64,000 nt of DNA, from positions 27,603,134-27,667,133 of the forward strand of contig OX465101.1 in NCBI GenBank assembly GCA_949987565.1, read 5' to 3'. This DNA comes from Luidia sarsii. Lineage: Eukaryota > Echinodermata > Asteroidea > Paxillosida > Luidiidae. The position numbers and the translations under genes were made by a program. A model generated the notes under the pieces. That model was not told the origin of the DNA and made no database searches. It saw only the letters and a program-made list of their open reading frames with translations. Below are positions 28,940 through 51,318 of the stretch, piece by piece (positions within the stretch are counted from its first letter, which is position 1; each line of letters opens with the position of its first letter).

Positions 28940-29275
28940 TTTTAAGTCCAGTGGAAACGGCCCAGATAAATTTCTTTTCGTTTACTTTAACCGCGCCGAA
29001 TGGTTACTTTTACCGGCCAACCTCTGCCCAGTAAAAGTAACCAGGTTAGTTAAACCGAGCCGATTAGTCAAGTGGAAACGCACCACTCGGTAAAACGCGA
29101 CTCGGCGTACATGCACTGTACACAAATAATTGTTGCCAGCCCGGTTACTTAACCATCGTCTCGGTTAAATTGACCGACTCAAAAGTCCAAGTGGGAACGA
29201 CGGTCAAATTTAACCAATTGGAATTTTAACCATCGTCTCGGTTAAATCTGAGTCCAGTGGAAACGCGGTTATAAT
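28940..29275. mobile_element. Degenerate MITE-like repeat with AGTGGAAACG motifs
   Basis: AGTGGAAACG or AGTGGGAACG occurs four times (about 28950, 29081, 29190, 29252). They lie among inverted GGTTA(A)/TTAACC motifs and GGTTACTTTTACC next to GTAAAAGTAACC (about 29002 and 29032). It looks like nested, worn foldback elements. Clean ends were not found. Confidence 0.4.
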
Positions 29276-29561
29276 ACCTCAGCACCATAGAACTTGCTCA
29301 GTATCCATGCTTCCTACGATTTGTATTACTGACCGTCATTCCGCGTGGCTGTGTACTGTAGAGCCAACAAGATGTACCCACATACTTCAAATTTTGCATT
29401 GTCACTTTTATTTTGTTTTGTTTCCTCATCCCTAATTTACGGTCTCCAGTTTTGTCTGGCAACCGTCACGGCTGCTCTTTTTTTTGACACGTTGCTTACT
29501 CACGGCTGGGCAGAGTGCAGTTTTAAAGAGGGATTAAACCGTTAATTATGACAAGGACTTC

Positions 29562-29662
29562 GCTACTTAAAGGTGCAGACAAGGATCAACTCCTGCACTG
29601 CTATCCGTTGGCATGTCCCTCGGGTGTACCTTTGTCAGTGATTTCGACAGTGCCTTTAAATT
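29562..29662. mobile_element. Possible small TTAA-flanked MITE
   Basis: TTAA is followed by AGGTGCAGAC on the left, and the right end reads GACAGTGCCT before TTAA. The ends are only partly inverted, and the element is about 100 bp. Weak evidence. Confidence 0.3.
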
Positions 29663-29900
29663 GGAACCATTGTTGAGTCATGCAGGGAAACAAAGCAAAA
29701 CAATGATGTTTCCAGGATTAGAACTCCTCTGTCATCAACTTTATTGAAGGACCAGAGAGAAGGTCGGATGTACTCTCTATATACAATGCAGTGACTATAT
29801 AGCCTATCACTACGGCTACAAAGGCTCTGTTACACCGCCACAAATGAATTGAAACCATCTCCAGAAAGCGGCATGGATGTCCAAGATGTATGCGCTTTAA

Positions 29901-30232
29901 AGCCCCTACACAATATTGGTCGAGGTCAAAGAATAGCATCCATACGTTGTCTGATCCAACATATGCATGAAGTAGCACACCTGTGAACAATTCAGCTCAA
30001 TCCGACAACCGAGTCTCGAGAAAATCGTGAAAACCGCTTCATTTATTTCGCGAAAAAGTAGCATTCAACATTATTGTTCAGAGAAATCGTTCGGATCTAG
30101 GGGTAAGACGTAAACGATTTATTTTACTCCTTTCAAAAAATATTTCATTTCAAACCATGTTCAAACTGTAACTGTATGTTAAAATCGGTGAACATTTCTG
30201 TTTTTCGATCTTACCAATGTTGTGTTGGGGCT
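29901..30232 (+). mobile_element. piggyBac-type MITE, family A (copy 1), intact TTAA ends
   Basis: TTAA flanks both sides (29897-29900 and 30233-30236). The left end AGCCCCTACACAATATTGGT matches the reverse complement of the right end, AGCCCCAACACAACATTGGT, with two mismatches. It is 332 bp long and noncoding. TTAA duplication is diagnostic for piggyBac-like insertion. A second copy is at 51319-51686 in the same orientation, and both share an identical-looking left third. Confidence 0.85.
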
Positions 30233-30236
30233 TTAA

Positions 30237-32555
30237 GCGGGATTTGACGCATAGGCTTAGCGAGTCCATGAAGTTGGCTCCAGGTTACTGAGGGAATGGA
30301 CAAACAAAAACCAAAGTTGACACGATGGGGTTTCATTGTGCCATATTAGGGACAAGCCACATTATTAAAGCTTCACCTCTGCCCAACTACCACTCGAAAG
30401 TGCAAACGTCTAGACTCTACTTCCCATTGTCTTGTCACTTTAAATTCTATTCAAATTAAACTGCTGTTTACTTTCATAAAAAAAATGTCAATCACACCCA
30501 ACCACAGCTGGTATAACTACCATTTCTCATTTCCCTTGTCCAAAAAAATAAATAAAAAAATCTTGATTTTTTTTATAATCACTTTCCGGGAAAGTCAAAA
30601 TTGTTGATTTGAGGTCTGAAGTGATGATTGGTAATTTTTAGGTAAACAAGGGTTGAGACAACAATGGTTACCGATGCAAATAAGAAAGGGATGTAGTAAA
30701 ACTCCGTTCGCCTGGTGCCTGGTTTCCCAGAATTCCCTTCTTGGCATCCTTTCAAAAAAAGCCCACTTTTCCCAGGGCACAAGTTCGGCACCACTCGCTC
30801 TGAATGTTTATACCTCTCTTGTCATTTGGACCTCTTAGAACTGATAATGTTTTTTTATGAGATACTTTTGAGGGGGTGGTATTGTCAGCTGAATTCTGTC
30901 CGGTGTTGCATTTCTGACAAGGGAGAGAAAACTCTTGCATGGAGAATAGGTGTCATTCCCCACATAGTACGACCTTAGTTCATGACTCAAGACCGGCATA
31001 TACTCAAGAGTCTTCACAAATTGCTGAAAACTGACCCACATTTGAGTTACTGTGTGGTGGTTTGCACTTACACATGGACACATGCACCGGTTGACAAGCT
31101 TTTGGAGTGTTGTAACTTCAAACTGATTGTTGCAGCTGTCAGACCAAATTTCATGTCAGTGATTTATTTTGACCTAGATTTTCCAAGTAGGTCGCATGCG
31201 GTGTTTTTTTAACTGTATTTTCATCTCTGCTCCCCCCCCTACACGCACACAATGGGTCATTTGATGATTGGTTGTAGAAAAGTGTGAAGACAGTGAAAGG
31301 TGACTAATGTTATCATGAGGCTATCATCCCAAAAAATAAATGCTGGGATAACCCGTTCACACCCTGCCAGCCTGCCCAACACTGGATAACTGAAATATTA
31401 GGCAAACAGCTCCGCCTCTGACACTCAAACCCAGTCTGGTCGGCAGATTCTGTAAGTCTCTATTCGCTCACTGACTCCTGACAGGTCAAACTGGAAACTT
31501 AGTCGTGACTGGGCTGCCACTCCGAACAGTGACAATTCTGTTCTTGGGGTGGGAGTCAAGGTTGCACACACAGTCTAATATTTCTTTCTCACTGCTCAGA
31601 GTATATCATGTTATTTTCAGGCTTTCTTGAACTTGAAGCATGCTTGATGCAGCAGATACCTGAGGTGTGGAATTATATACCAGAAGTGTGTGTAATGAAG
31701 TCAGTATTGTTTGATTCTGTGCAATAGTGCTTTTGCATGGCTCCTGTTGTTCCACTGGAGTACACAAGCCTACAGTCAGACCGTGTTGACAATTTTCTGT
31801 TGCAGTTCCCTCTGTATGGGGGCTACTCTGTTACATGCATATTGTTAAGTCTTTGGAGTTTTTCGGTTTAGTGTTGTTTTCGGTGATTATGTTTGGTGTG
31901 AATATGTGAATTGTCTGACAAAGCCGTAACACTTGGACTGTAATATGAGGAAGAGAAGTTGTTGTTGATATTTTCCCCTGAGTGAGTAGGGCTCTGGGCA
32001 GGGGATTGTGTAGGAGAAGAGGCTGGTGATGTAGGCACAAAGCCGAAAGGTGACCAGGGTCTCAAAAAAACCATTCAGGTCAAGGTTAAAGGTCGTGTTA
32101 TTCAATTCCGGGTGAGAAGTACATGTACACTGTGACTGTTTGTAAATGTTTATTTCGCCTAGGTCTGCCAAAATGGAGAATTTGATGTACTGTCAGTTGA
32201 TAAACAGGTTGCTAATGCAATACAGCTGCCTAGTTTCTACAGTAGTTGTGTGCCACCAATTCGTAACAAACTACATCAAGGAACGTTTTGATCAAGGTTC
32301 AGCCCGCGAAGCATCAGTTTACATTTCGCCAGTAGAACTTTCCCCTTTGCCATAATTTTCCTGCTATCCTAGCGTGCAAAACTGTGATTAAATGATGGAT
32401 ATCTATGGCTATGTAGACGTGATCATGACACCACAAGATAGACCTACTGTTGACCTTGAGCAGTGGGCTCCCTACTCCAATTCCTATATCCATTAGTTGG
32501 AACTTATTATCATCAAAAATGCATGGGCTTTCAGTTATGGCGGTGATGGCAGTAT
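30237..32555. other. Noncoding region
   Basis: The DNA is AT-rich. No exon, RNA gene or element was recognised. Open frames of 60-90 codons lack family resemblance. Confidence 0.45.
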
Positions 32556-32699
32556 GTTGATACATGTATTCTGCGATGGGGTTGATAGTGGTGACTTTGG
32601 TCAAGGTGATGGAGATGCTGGTGGTGGTGGTGGTGGTGATGATGATGATGGTGGTGATGGTTGTAGTGGCGATGATAATGATGGTAATAGTGGTAAAGG

Positions 32700-32733
<34 letters not shown>

Positions 32734-33075
32734 GATGGTGGTGGTGGTGGGGTTGTTGATGGTGATGATGATGATGGTGGTGGTGATGATGGTGATGGTG
32801 CTGATGGAGTTAGTATTGGTCGTGGTAATAATAGTAATAGTGGTAATGGTAATGATGGTGGTGGTGGTGGTGACGGTGATTGTGGTAGGTGATAGTAATG
32901 ATACAGATGGTAATATTAGTGATGGTGATGGTAGTAATGTTGGAAAAATCGGTGGTAGTGATGATGGTGATGGTGATTGTGATATTATTGATGGCAATTG
33001 TGGTGATGATAGTGATGGTGAGTCTGGAGGTGGTGGCGGTGGCGGCAGTGGTGGTGGTGGTGGTGTTTGCACCGT
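32556..33075 (+). repeat. (GGT)n/(GAT)n trinucleotide repeat, about 0.5 kb
   Basis: GGT, GAT, GTA and GGC triplets are mixed, giving Gly/Asp/Val/Met strings in the + frames and Thr/Ile/Pro strings in the - frames. It resembles other decayed microsatellites of this window. Not coding. Confidence 0.95.
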
Positions 33076-33109
33076 ACTAATCGACTCGGCAAAGGTTACC
33101 TGGCGTGGA

Positions 33110-33236
33110 TTTCACAAAGCCTTACAGTGCATCGTAATTCAACTTACATTGGATAACCCACCGCACAGACGTTGTGACAGACTGTATGGTTTCTGTGCAT
33201 CACCATCTTGCGATTGATCGTAAGCTTGGTGAGTTT
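33110..33236 (+). mobile_element. MITE-like element with GATTTCA ends (copy 2)
   Basis: It begins GGATTTCACAAAGCCTTACA and continues 'gtgcatcgtaattcaactta', matching copy 1 at 28119. The right end is worn. It too lies next to a microsatellite: 35 bp separate it from the GGT repeat. Those 35 bp ('taatcgactcggcaaagg') recur in changed form at about 33290. Confidence 0.55.
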
Positions 33237-35547
33237 GGTCGACCACAGTGGTCATAGGTTAGCTGGTTGAAGGAACCACTTGACTACGGTAATCGACTCG
33301 GCACAAAATCACCTGGTCACTTTTCCTAGCCATAGGTCAGCGGGTAAAAGTAACCTCTGGCCTTGGGTAGAATAACTGGGAGCTCTAGGGAAGTTTGAAC
33401 CGAACTCCTGAAAAGTTTATTAGAGAGACTGGCTTATGGACACAATTTCAGGCAACCAAAACAGGCCCCAACATGCTTTGCACCCCTCCTGACAAGGAAG
33501 TGGAGGACACACACCTGTACTCCCTTATAAGTTTTGATGGCGATTTCCAGTATCAAGACTCTCTCTCCGAAAAAAAATCTTCGGTCGAGAAAAAAAAATC
33601 CGGCCAGTATCCTCACCTTTAAGAGGCCAGAGCAAAATGGAGCATCTTCTAAATTGTCCCTTGAAGTGACAGTCTGACAGTGTTGCTACGTTGCTATGGT
33701 GGTAGGTGTTAGGAAGCCCCTTCTCCCTATATAGTATACCCTCCACCTCTCACCTTCATTGGGAATCAAAGCCAACAATTTCGACACTCAGAAGATTTTC
33801 CCTTCAAGACGGCCTACGCATTTTCAGGCATCGGGGCACCAGTGTATTTTGTATTTTGTAAGGAATCTCTGTCACCTCCTCTTCCCAGAACGGGCTTCTC
33901 GATAACAGAGCACTTCTTAGACATCGGTTGGTTCGTTTTCCCCTCGTACAGCTCTCTCTCTCTCTCTCTCCATCTCTCTCTCTCTCTTTCTCTCTCTCCC
34001 CATCTCTCTTTCACACTCTGTCGGCATTTAGTGCTCCCGCCTTTTATTATGAGTACATGTATTGACAATGTTGTGGCGCATCCGTGGAATGTTAATCCAC
34101 CCCTGTGTACGTCCCCAATCTGGAATGAAGACGGGGTACAGAGAGAGGAAGAAAAAAAAATACAAGTTAGTGGGACGGCTGCTAGTGGCTTCATTTTGTC
34201 GGGGACAGGGGAATCTCGATAACGGGTCATTGACTGGGAAGACCGGCGGTCCTCTCGCTGGACCTATAGGACAACTGTCAGTGCGGATGATCCTTAGGGA
34301 CCTACATCAACAGACAGACTCTGCTTTCTTGTTTCCTATTAGAGCGACCCCCTGCGGGTGTGTCTGCTGAGCAACAGCCCGCCACAATGCCCTGATTGAT
34401 CCCCAAAACGATGCCGATCAATCCAAGCAAATCACCCCCTTTGAAGGCGGCATTAGATCTCTTACCTTTGATCTACCTGATAAATATTGTAGTCTTTCTC
34501 TTGAGATGGTGCAACCTCCCCGCTTCCACGCCTCCCCCCCCCCCATTCTGAAAAGTAAACAAAGAAAACTTTCGTAACCAGCCTGGGTAGCCCCAAAACA
34601 ACTAAAGGTTTTCTTCAATGACACATTTTTGCATAATTAGGCCTACCTTTCAGGGATAACGATTCACTGCATGGATAAAAAAAGGCCGCAACATTCCTTT
34701 GGAAATCTTTCAAAGCCTGGGAAATGGAGATTGCTTTTGACATATTGAAATGAGATTTTCAGTTTTGCCAGTCAGGCTTAAATCTAATCAGGGTTTGAAA
34801 GTTCATGAATATCCTTGAAACGGAGATGTAAGGAATTGTTTGGGATTTTAGGGAAATTGGTGGAAATGGCATAGATAAGCCATTGAAAATCAATGCGTAG
34901 AAAAGTCACTGAACAGTTCTTCAAATCCAGTTCAGGTTGCGTTTACTCAGTTGCAATTATATTTGAGAGACTGCAGGGGGCATAATTAAAACATCTTCAA
35001 CAAGCACAACAAATTACAGTGTATGTCTTAAATGACAAGGGAATAGTGGTAACATTCCAGTTAGAAAACTGCAAAGTTCTGGAAAAAGCTCTCTGCTCGG
35101 GTTTTCAAAGCTTGCAGGGAAGCCAGTGAAATTCGTCTAATTCCAATTTGTAGAGAAACGATCTGAACATCTCCGGAATGGGACTGCACTTAGGGATATT
35201 TTGGTCCGTGCCATTCTCTTTGCTGGCATCTGACTGCCGAACACTATATATCTGAAGAAAACCAATAGGCCTGCCGGCTATATTGTTTTGTTCAAGGACA
35301 TCAGATGGGAGGGGAGAGGGGCCCCGAAAGGCACAACAAACCTCGAGTAATTTCATTGAATTCAGGGTCCTTTCTCTCTCGCAAACATATTGGTACGGTG
35401 TTTTAAGGAAAGATGAAACAATGATTAAACGCAGCAGTCAAATCACGTATAGATTAAGACATGGGAGGAGGGTAGAGTCGACTTTTCTTTCCATTGGTTT
35501 GTTTAATCTGAATTCATTTTGTAAACAAGTAGTGCAAGACATGATGA
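33237..35547. other. Noncoding region
   Basis: A CT microsatellite lies at 33953-34012. The interval 34200-34500 is GC-balanced with a TCF-like CTTTGATC (34466-34473) and several ATCAAT/ATTGAT motifs, but no exon. Nothing else was recognised. Confidence 0.45.
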
Positions 35548-35558
35548 ACACAATGTTA

Positions 35559-35911
35559 AGGGCTTTTCACATTACAACAAATCTCTGGATTGGACCCGAG
35601 TCCAGACTACGTGAAAAAATGACTCGCCTGTTCACACTACGAGACTTCAACATGGCGTTGACCCAGTAAGATGCTCAACCCTGGTTTAAACTTATCCCGC
35701 TATGGAGGTGGGTTGAGTGTCATCACCCATGTAGAGAATTTCAATGAGGGTTGAAAGTGCTAGTGTGAACGTCGCCTTGTTACATTTCAACCCAAGTCAG
35801 CGTGCGCCCAGTCGATATAACATTCCAGCCACTCTGCATGTGCAGAGAACAAGCAAATTATGAAAGAAAGTTTCGACCCGTGTAAAACGTTTCTGTAGTT
35901 TGAAAAGCCCT
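35559..35911. mobile_element. MITE-like element with AGGGCTTTTCA ends and 11-bp direct repeats
   Basis: The ends AGGGCTTTTCACATTAC and (reverse-complemented) AGGGCTTTTCAAACTAC are inverted repeats. ACACAATGTTA occurs directly before the left end (35548-35558) and two bases after the right end (35914-35924). That is a likely target-site duplication whose size is nearest the 8-bp hAT class. The interior has 'ttcacactacgag' and no open frame of note. Confidence 0.72.
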
Positions 35912-35924
35912 TTACACAATGTTA

Positions 35925-38900
35925 CTCCAATCTTGGTTCTGTCTAAAAGTGCACCGCAGATAGGAAAAACGGGAAATCCTGTGTAAATCTTCCCACGTTT
36001 TTCCTGATTTATACTCAAGTCTTTCATATTCAATTTCCCTTTGTGGTTTTCTATTCTGCCATATATTTATGGAAAGTTCTTCGCATAAGAGATGAAGTAA
36101 TATGCCAGAAATTATACTTTACGATGCAGCAAGTTCTGTGCTGATAGATCCCTAATTATGTATCTTTGTGTAACAATTCAAGATACAAGTAATCAATAGA
36201 GCAACTCATATTTTAGTAGTGTATACATCACCAATTTAAAGACGTGTCACAAAGTAAGCTGTTTGAGAGTTGTTTTTGTGAACAGGAAATAAGCAAACAA
36301 TGATTTGAATGTAAACTGTTGTCCATGCATAAATATTTTGCTTGGGCCCCAACCAGCAGGACACAGACGACAGCCCTGTATCCGAGGATGATTTTTTCCC
36401 CACCTGTTCAGGAAACGATTGACAATCAGAAGGTAGAGACAATGTTTTACCTGCACTCAATGCTGAGAAGGTCACGAAGCTATTCAGATTGCAGACAAGG
36501 ACCCAATGCCCGTTACCCCCCCCCCCCCCCAAAAAAAAAAAAAAAAAAGACATGAGATGGAAAAACACCAGCCAAGGGTTAGACTTCCGATCCTTGCGTC
36601 ATAATTTAGTTACAAGTGGCACGGCCCATTAATAATGGATGAGGGTGAGCAGTTTTCCCTAATCGGGGACTCAATGGGCGCCGCTCAACGCTTGATTAGT
36701 GCGCTTTGTTAGACTGGGTCTGTGGAACCTGTTGTTGGCATTGAGGGGATTATACGGGATGGAAACTATTCCCCTGACCGTGCACAATAGCTCACCTCTA
36801 TTTATTTCAGCTTGCAACTCAAGAGAAAACGCCCATCGGGAGCCACTGATGGCCTGGAGTTGACAGAAACAGTAATATCCCTCAAAGGAAGCTCTACCAT
36901 TTGGAGTGGTACACGTGTGCAGGGATAAGAATTAATTGGATATAGAGTAAGAATTGGGTGAACCTTGGTCGATGATGCAAAATACAAAACAAATATATCA
37001 AGATGCAGGCGGGATACCCAAACCTTGATGCCAAGGATGTAATTACAGACTGGAAAATTAATGGAGGGTGTGTTTTTTTTATCTGATCCTCAAAGACCAT
37101 CTGACTGGTTTTTATGGCAACACATCTTATTCCTCTTGTAACAATGTCTGCTGCAGAAGTTTTGTAATCTGCAAGATTTCTATGATCATTGAAGGAACAA
37201 GAAAAGAAAAAAAACAAAAACAAAGATACACAACATGAGTAGAAGTGATATACAAAAATGTTGCAAACCGCACGAGTAGAAATTAGAAAACTCATTTTGT
37301 GACACAAATACAATGATACAAAGTGCACGGTCATAAAAATCATATTTAACTTTAGGAAATTCGGTATTTTAATATTCAATATTCCAAAATGTGTGGAAGG
37401 CACAATAGATAATAATACATTTTCTACAAAGAATTTACATTATGAACACGTATTTCTTATAAGAATTGTTGAAACTTCGGTATATAAGCTTATACCAACC
37501 AATAAATGAAATGCAAGGGCAAGTGAATAAAATTTTCTAACATTCATTTGTTTGTACACCCTCTTAACACTCAATGTCTGTTTTCTTTACTTTTTATATA
37601 TTTTTTTTACCAAATAAAAATAAATTTAGGCAAATTTCATGTCTTTGAATTGGGATTTTACAGGTTTTTCTGTAACTGCTCACCAGGTATGGAGTCTAAA
37701 GATACGTTTGGATGTCTTTTCTCGTGAAGTTAATGTAAGCAGTAGATTTAAAACCTAGGGCAAGGGGCCTTGTAAACCTGGCTACCATTCTGTTGACTTG
37801 TTTCTACTGTGTTTTATTTATCTGAGGGGGGGGGGCATTTTATCAATTGTACTTTTGTGCAGGTACAATTGACAACAGTATCCTGTGCACACCCACCTGC
37901 CCCCCCCCTCCCCTCTGCACAGACTAAGTGAATGACAACTGTCAACAATCTTAAGTAGTCCCTGCTTCACAGGATTGGGGAACTTGTCGAACCATGATCA
38001 AACCAGGTCAAACAAAGCCAACCCCCTTGGGAACAATCATAAAATGCACTTTAGGTGAGCCCAGCAAGTCCTCAGGCTTTTAGCAAAACATTGATAAAAA
38101 GTCTGCCAGCAAAGCCTTGAAGAGTAGGGGTCACAACTGGGTCGCAAATTTACATTTCTTTGTTTTATTTTTTTTTTGTCTGCGCTGACAACAGCCACTT
38201 GTTGTGTCTGGTGGACCTGTAGATAATTTACAAGAAGGATTTCTGTCATAATCCCTTCACAACGTCTGCGCTGTGGACTGGGGGTTCATCATGCTAGGTT
38301 TCTAAAAAGAGCTCTTTTTTGTCCGTGCAATATCTTGAGGGTCACCAGCTTGACCCTTCAAACACCTGTGTTTGATTAATACTGTGATTGCAGGTGTCTG
38401 CAATAAACAGGTTTCTCAGACTGGGTATGTTTTTTGTGTGTGGGTAGGGAGGCCAAGGGCACGAGGGTTGTGGGAGGGGGTGTGGTTGAGGCCTGGTAGG
38501 ACTAGGAGGGTGTCCTGGTCACGCAGTCAGCACTGACGGTTATGGAAGAGTATCTCTCCTCTCACAAGCATTGCTGGTGCAATTAAAGCCATGGATTTGA
38601 ACTTCATTTTCAGCAGTGTAGCCTCTCTCGGCATCGGGAAAGGCACTTTTGCAAGACGTGGGCTTAGGTCACAGTGCTAGGGTAATGACAAAAGCAAAAT
38701 CTTTGCAGCCAAAGCGATTTGGGAAAAGTAATATAAAAATTTTGAAAACGGCTGACTGACCTCCATTGTGCCTTGCAGGACCTTTCACAAAGGCAGATTT
38801 TGTTTAAATCTATGAAATACTTGGACGTGCTTTCATAACATTCCTGATAATTCGTATAGGACCTTAATTCTTATACCATTCAGTCTTGTGTCTCCTGAAT

Positions 38901-39497
38901 TGAACATCTAAGAAACCTTTAAAGGACCAAAATTGGTGCAATGTTTACACCTTTTTGACTTCTCTGTTCTCAAAAAATGACAGGATCTGTCCTTCCTGAG
39001 ATCACCGAGAAATAAAACGTAGGCCAGCCAACATTAGGAGTCTTTGTTCCGTCTGAATACAACATGTACACTCGGGACAATATAGGAATGAAAATAACTT
39101 AATCTGATAACGCTTTGGATGTCAAAAATACACAATGTAAAAAATAATTTATATTTACAATATAAATATCAAATAAAAAGACTTCAATTAAAGAAGAAAC
39201 TCCAGTGTTTATGAAACAACCAAATCAACGTGTTCACTGAATTCCTCCAGAAAACAAGTTAAAATTTCAATAAATTCATGAAATAATCTAGCAACGGAAC
39301 ACATCTTGTAAACAACCCCCTAAGCACTGTTCGATTTTCTTATTTTCTTTTTCTCAGCTTTACAATTCAACAGAGCAGAAGAGACCGAATACAAAGCCAG
39401 ATATATGCGTATGTACAGTTTTAAGCTGACAAAATACACAGAGGGTGTGCCAAGGAGGTGTGCGGTAACATTCGTATTTACTAAAAACGAAGATACA
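35925..39497. other. Noncoding region downstream of the P450
   Basis: A C15-A18 junction lies at 36516-36548 and C/G runs at about 37826 and 37900. No exon was recognised. The P450 3' UTR may reach its right edge. Confidence 0.45.
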
Positions 39498-39503
39498 TTT
39501 ATT
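39498..39503 (-). terminator. Candidate P450 poly(A) signal AATAAA
   Basis: The first AATAAA on the - strand that I found downstream of the P450 stop, about 450 bp beyond it. Placement is by motif only. Confidence 0.25.
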
Positions 39504-39955
39504 TACTTGTTCAAAGACCTAGTCCCATACCATCAGATGTGCATCACTGGTCACTACCATGATACGTTGTCGCTGCATAAGCCACTGTAGACCCTCTTGG
39601 GAGCGCATGGCTAAACAGTGAAACAGTCAAGAGATTTAAACTTTCTATTCCATTTCCTTGGGGAAGAGTAATTAGTAATCTCTAATGTAAGAGAGATTTT
39701 TGAATTCAGTTGGAGGAATCATACAATTTTGACAGGCCCCTGTGTCTATGAGTCTGCATCCTACAGCATGGTGCTCAATTGATGACATAAGCGAGGCGGA
39801 TATGTCACATAGATGCATATTTCACCATGGTAATGAAAAAAGGGGAGGTTTCTGACCATCACATCATGTGGTAGAGGAGGAGGAAGATGGAAGATTATAC
39901 CAGGATGCCATGGAATGGCGGAATCCATTTTTGGAAGCGTTTCCCACCGCCCACA

Positions 39956-49456
<9,501 letters not shown>

Positions 49457-49802
49457 GCCGCTCAGAGAGATGGATGGCGATCAAGATTCGAAACCAAATT
49501 CAACCAGTTCACTCCTCACAACAAAATCACACCCCGCCAACTATACACGCGGTGATCTTCGATCGTGTCAGTCGCACTGGAGCACCGTATCGGCGGATCT
49601 CAGAGTCTTTAATTCCGTGACGACTGCACAACGGGTCTTTTTGAAACTGCCAGGAGTGAAATAAATCACCTCTTAATATACGGACACGCTTGTATTATTG
49701 TTTTGACACGAGCGCAAGCCGAGGTGCCGTAGAGCGCACGTGTTTCTAGTAGTAGTGGGAGTTGCTAGTACGCTCAACTTCCCAACGTTGAGTATACGCG
49801 CG

Positions 49803-49921
49803 TTTATATGACTTGCCAAACTGAGCGACCTTATAAGGTAATGTGGGCGTGTCTGGGATCTTAGCGTGCGTTTATTGGCCGGGGTCCCGACCGCCGGTGT
49901 GCGGAGCCGGCGAATCGCGTG
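49803..49921 (-). promoter_or_regulatory. Candidate P450 promoter: CCAAT, CArG-like and TATAAA boxes, XRE-like sites
   Basis: Read toward the P450: CCAAT (49878-49874), the perfect CArG palindrome CCTTATAAGG (49838-49829) and TATAAA (49808-49803), about 350 bp before the ATG. Two matches to TNGCGTG, the aryl-hydrocarbon receptor core, lie at 49862-49868 and 49915-49921 on the opposite strand. Order and spacing fit a TATA promoter with a start near 49775. Induction by xenobiotics is only a hypothesis. Confidence 0.4.
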
Positions 49922-50056
49922 TCGCCGTGTCGGGAGTCACGAACATTTAGTTGAATTATGCATATTCGTAGAAGTAGCGAGTGACCCAGCGCGATGTCAA
50001 GCGTATTGATGGTTGCCCTGTGGATACGGCGTACACAACCGGTCGCACTTTTCCCT

Positions 50057-50167
50057 GTACTACATGTACATGTACATGTACATGTACAGTACATGTACGC
50101 GTACATGTGCTGTACATATACATGTACATGTACAGTACATGTAATACGTACAGTACATGTACATGTA
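50057..50167. repeat. ACATGT/GTACAT palindromic repeat
   Basis: Overlapping TACATGTA and GTACATGTAC units, with variants, extend over about 110 bp. Each unit is self-complementary, so the region can fold as a cruciform on either strand. It lies about 600 bp upstream of the P450 ATG. Confidence 0.9.
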
Positions 50168-50863
50168 GTAGAGCAGGCGAGCTTCGCGTGGTTTGCATGC
50201 AGGATATCACGTCCTGGCCTTGCACAGCGGAACCAGCAAGGAGCCCCCTCATTATTTTAAACATGACTCTCGTGCCAAGTATATGATTCCGGTTATTACA
50301 GGATCGGTTTGCGGGGGGGGGGGCATTCCATCTTGGCCAAAGACTTATCAAGATGTTTCTCCTTTGCGAGATAAACTGGATATTTTTATGTGGGTTTTCC
50401 TGACGATTTTACTTCCTTCAGATCATTCATAGATACATTTTTTTAATGTCCTTTATTTTTTGCTGCATTCTCTTCTTCTTCTTCTTTTGATCATTTTGAT
50501 CATCTTTGCAAAGTCAAATAAATGGAGGAATTGCAAAGTAAAAAAAGGAAAAAGTTCAGATGAACCTTGTTAATCGATCACCTTTCTTATGCTGCATGAC
50601 GCATGCCCATTATACAATTGCAGATATGACGTTATAAGCCAACCCCAACCCCCGTATCCTTGAAAATGTTGATTATTTTGCGTGCAGGGCGGGCCCCTAC
50701 CCCAAGCACGTGCGGGATCGCGGCGACGAAAACACCGCCGCGTCGGTGGATGCGATCGGAATAGCCCGTGAGTAAACAGGAATCGAGCTGCCGTCAGTTC
50801 CCGCACGTTCCTTTCCGGCGGCACGCCGAGCAAAAACACCTCTTTCCGTATAGGCGTTTGGTT
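50168..50863. other. Noncoding stretch
   Basis: A G10 run lies at about 50310. No exon or element was recognised. Confidence 0.45.
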
Positions 50864-50867
50864 TTAA

Positions 50868-51233
50868 AGGCCCAATACAACATCGGGAAGATCGGAAAAC
50901 ATCGATGTCCACAGATTTCCATCTAATTTACACAGTTTGTAGATGGTCACGATAGAACTCTCGTGTTGAAATCTTCAACGGACTGGGATGCTGTACTTTT
51001 CGAGAAATCTTCACTCAAACATCGACAAATAGTTTATTACTCGCGAGTAATAAGTTATTTCTTACACGGACTACAGAACGGTGCGAAAACCGTGACGGTT
51101 TTTTGCCTTTTTCTGCTTTCTCAGATTACTATTTGAGGTAAAACCTTCGCAATATTGCTTTTTTGGCATGTTCAATGGTTTAACACACAAACTATGGTAA
51201 TCTTTTGACATGTACCGATGTTGTATAGGCCCT
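50868..51233 (+). mobile_element. piggyBac-type MITE, family B, intact TTAA ends
   Basis: TTAA flanks both sides (50864-50867 and 51234-51237). The left end AGGCCCAATACAACATCGG matches the reverse complement of the right end, AGGGCCTATACAACATCGG, with two mismatches. It is 366 bp and noncoding. The right half is shared with 11385-11567. Only about 80 bp separate it from the family A copy at 51319. Confidence 0.85.
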
Positions 51234-51318
51234 TTAAAACAGCCTACTTGGTTTGACGCGGAACCGGGAAAACAAGTAGACCTGTCCAGGCATATGGGCC
51301 CACATGTAGTTTGATTAA

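Noticed and set aside
32314..33217. Thr/Ile-rich and Gly/Val/Met-rich frames
   Set aside because: They are artefacts of the GGT/GAT repeat.
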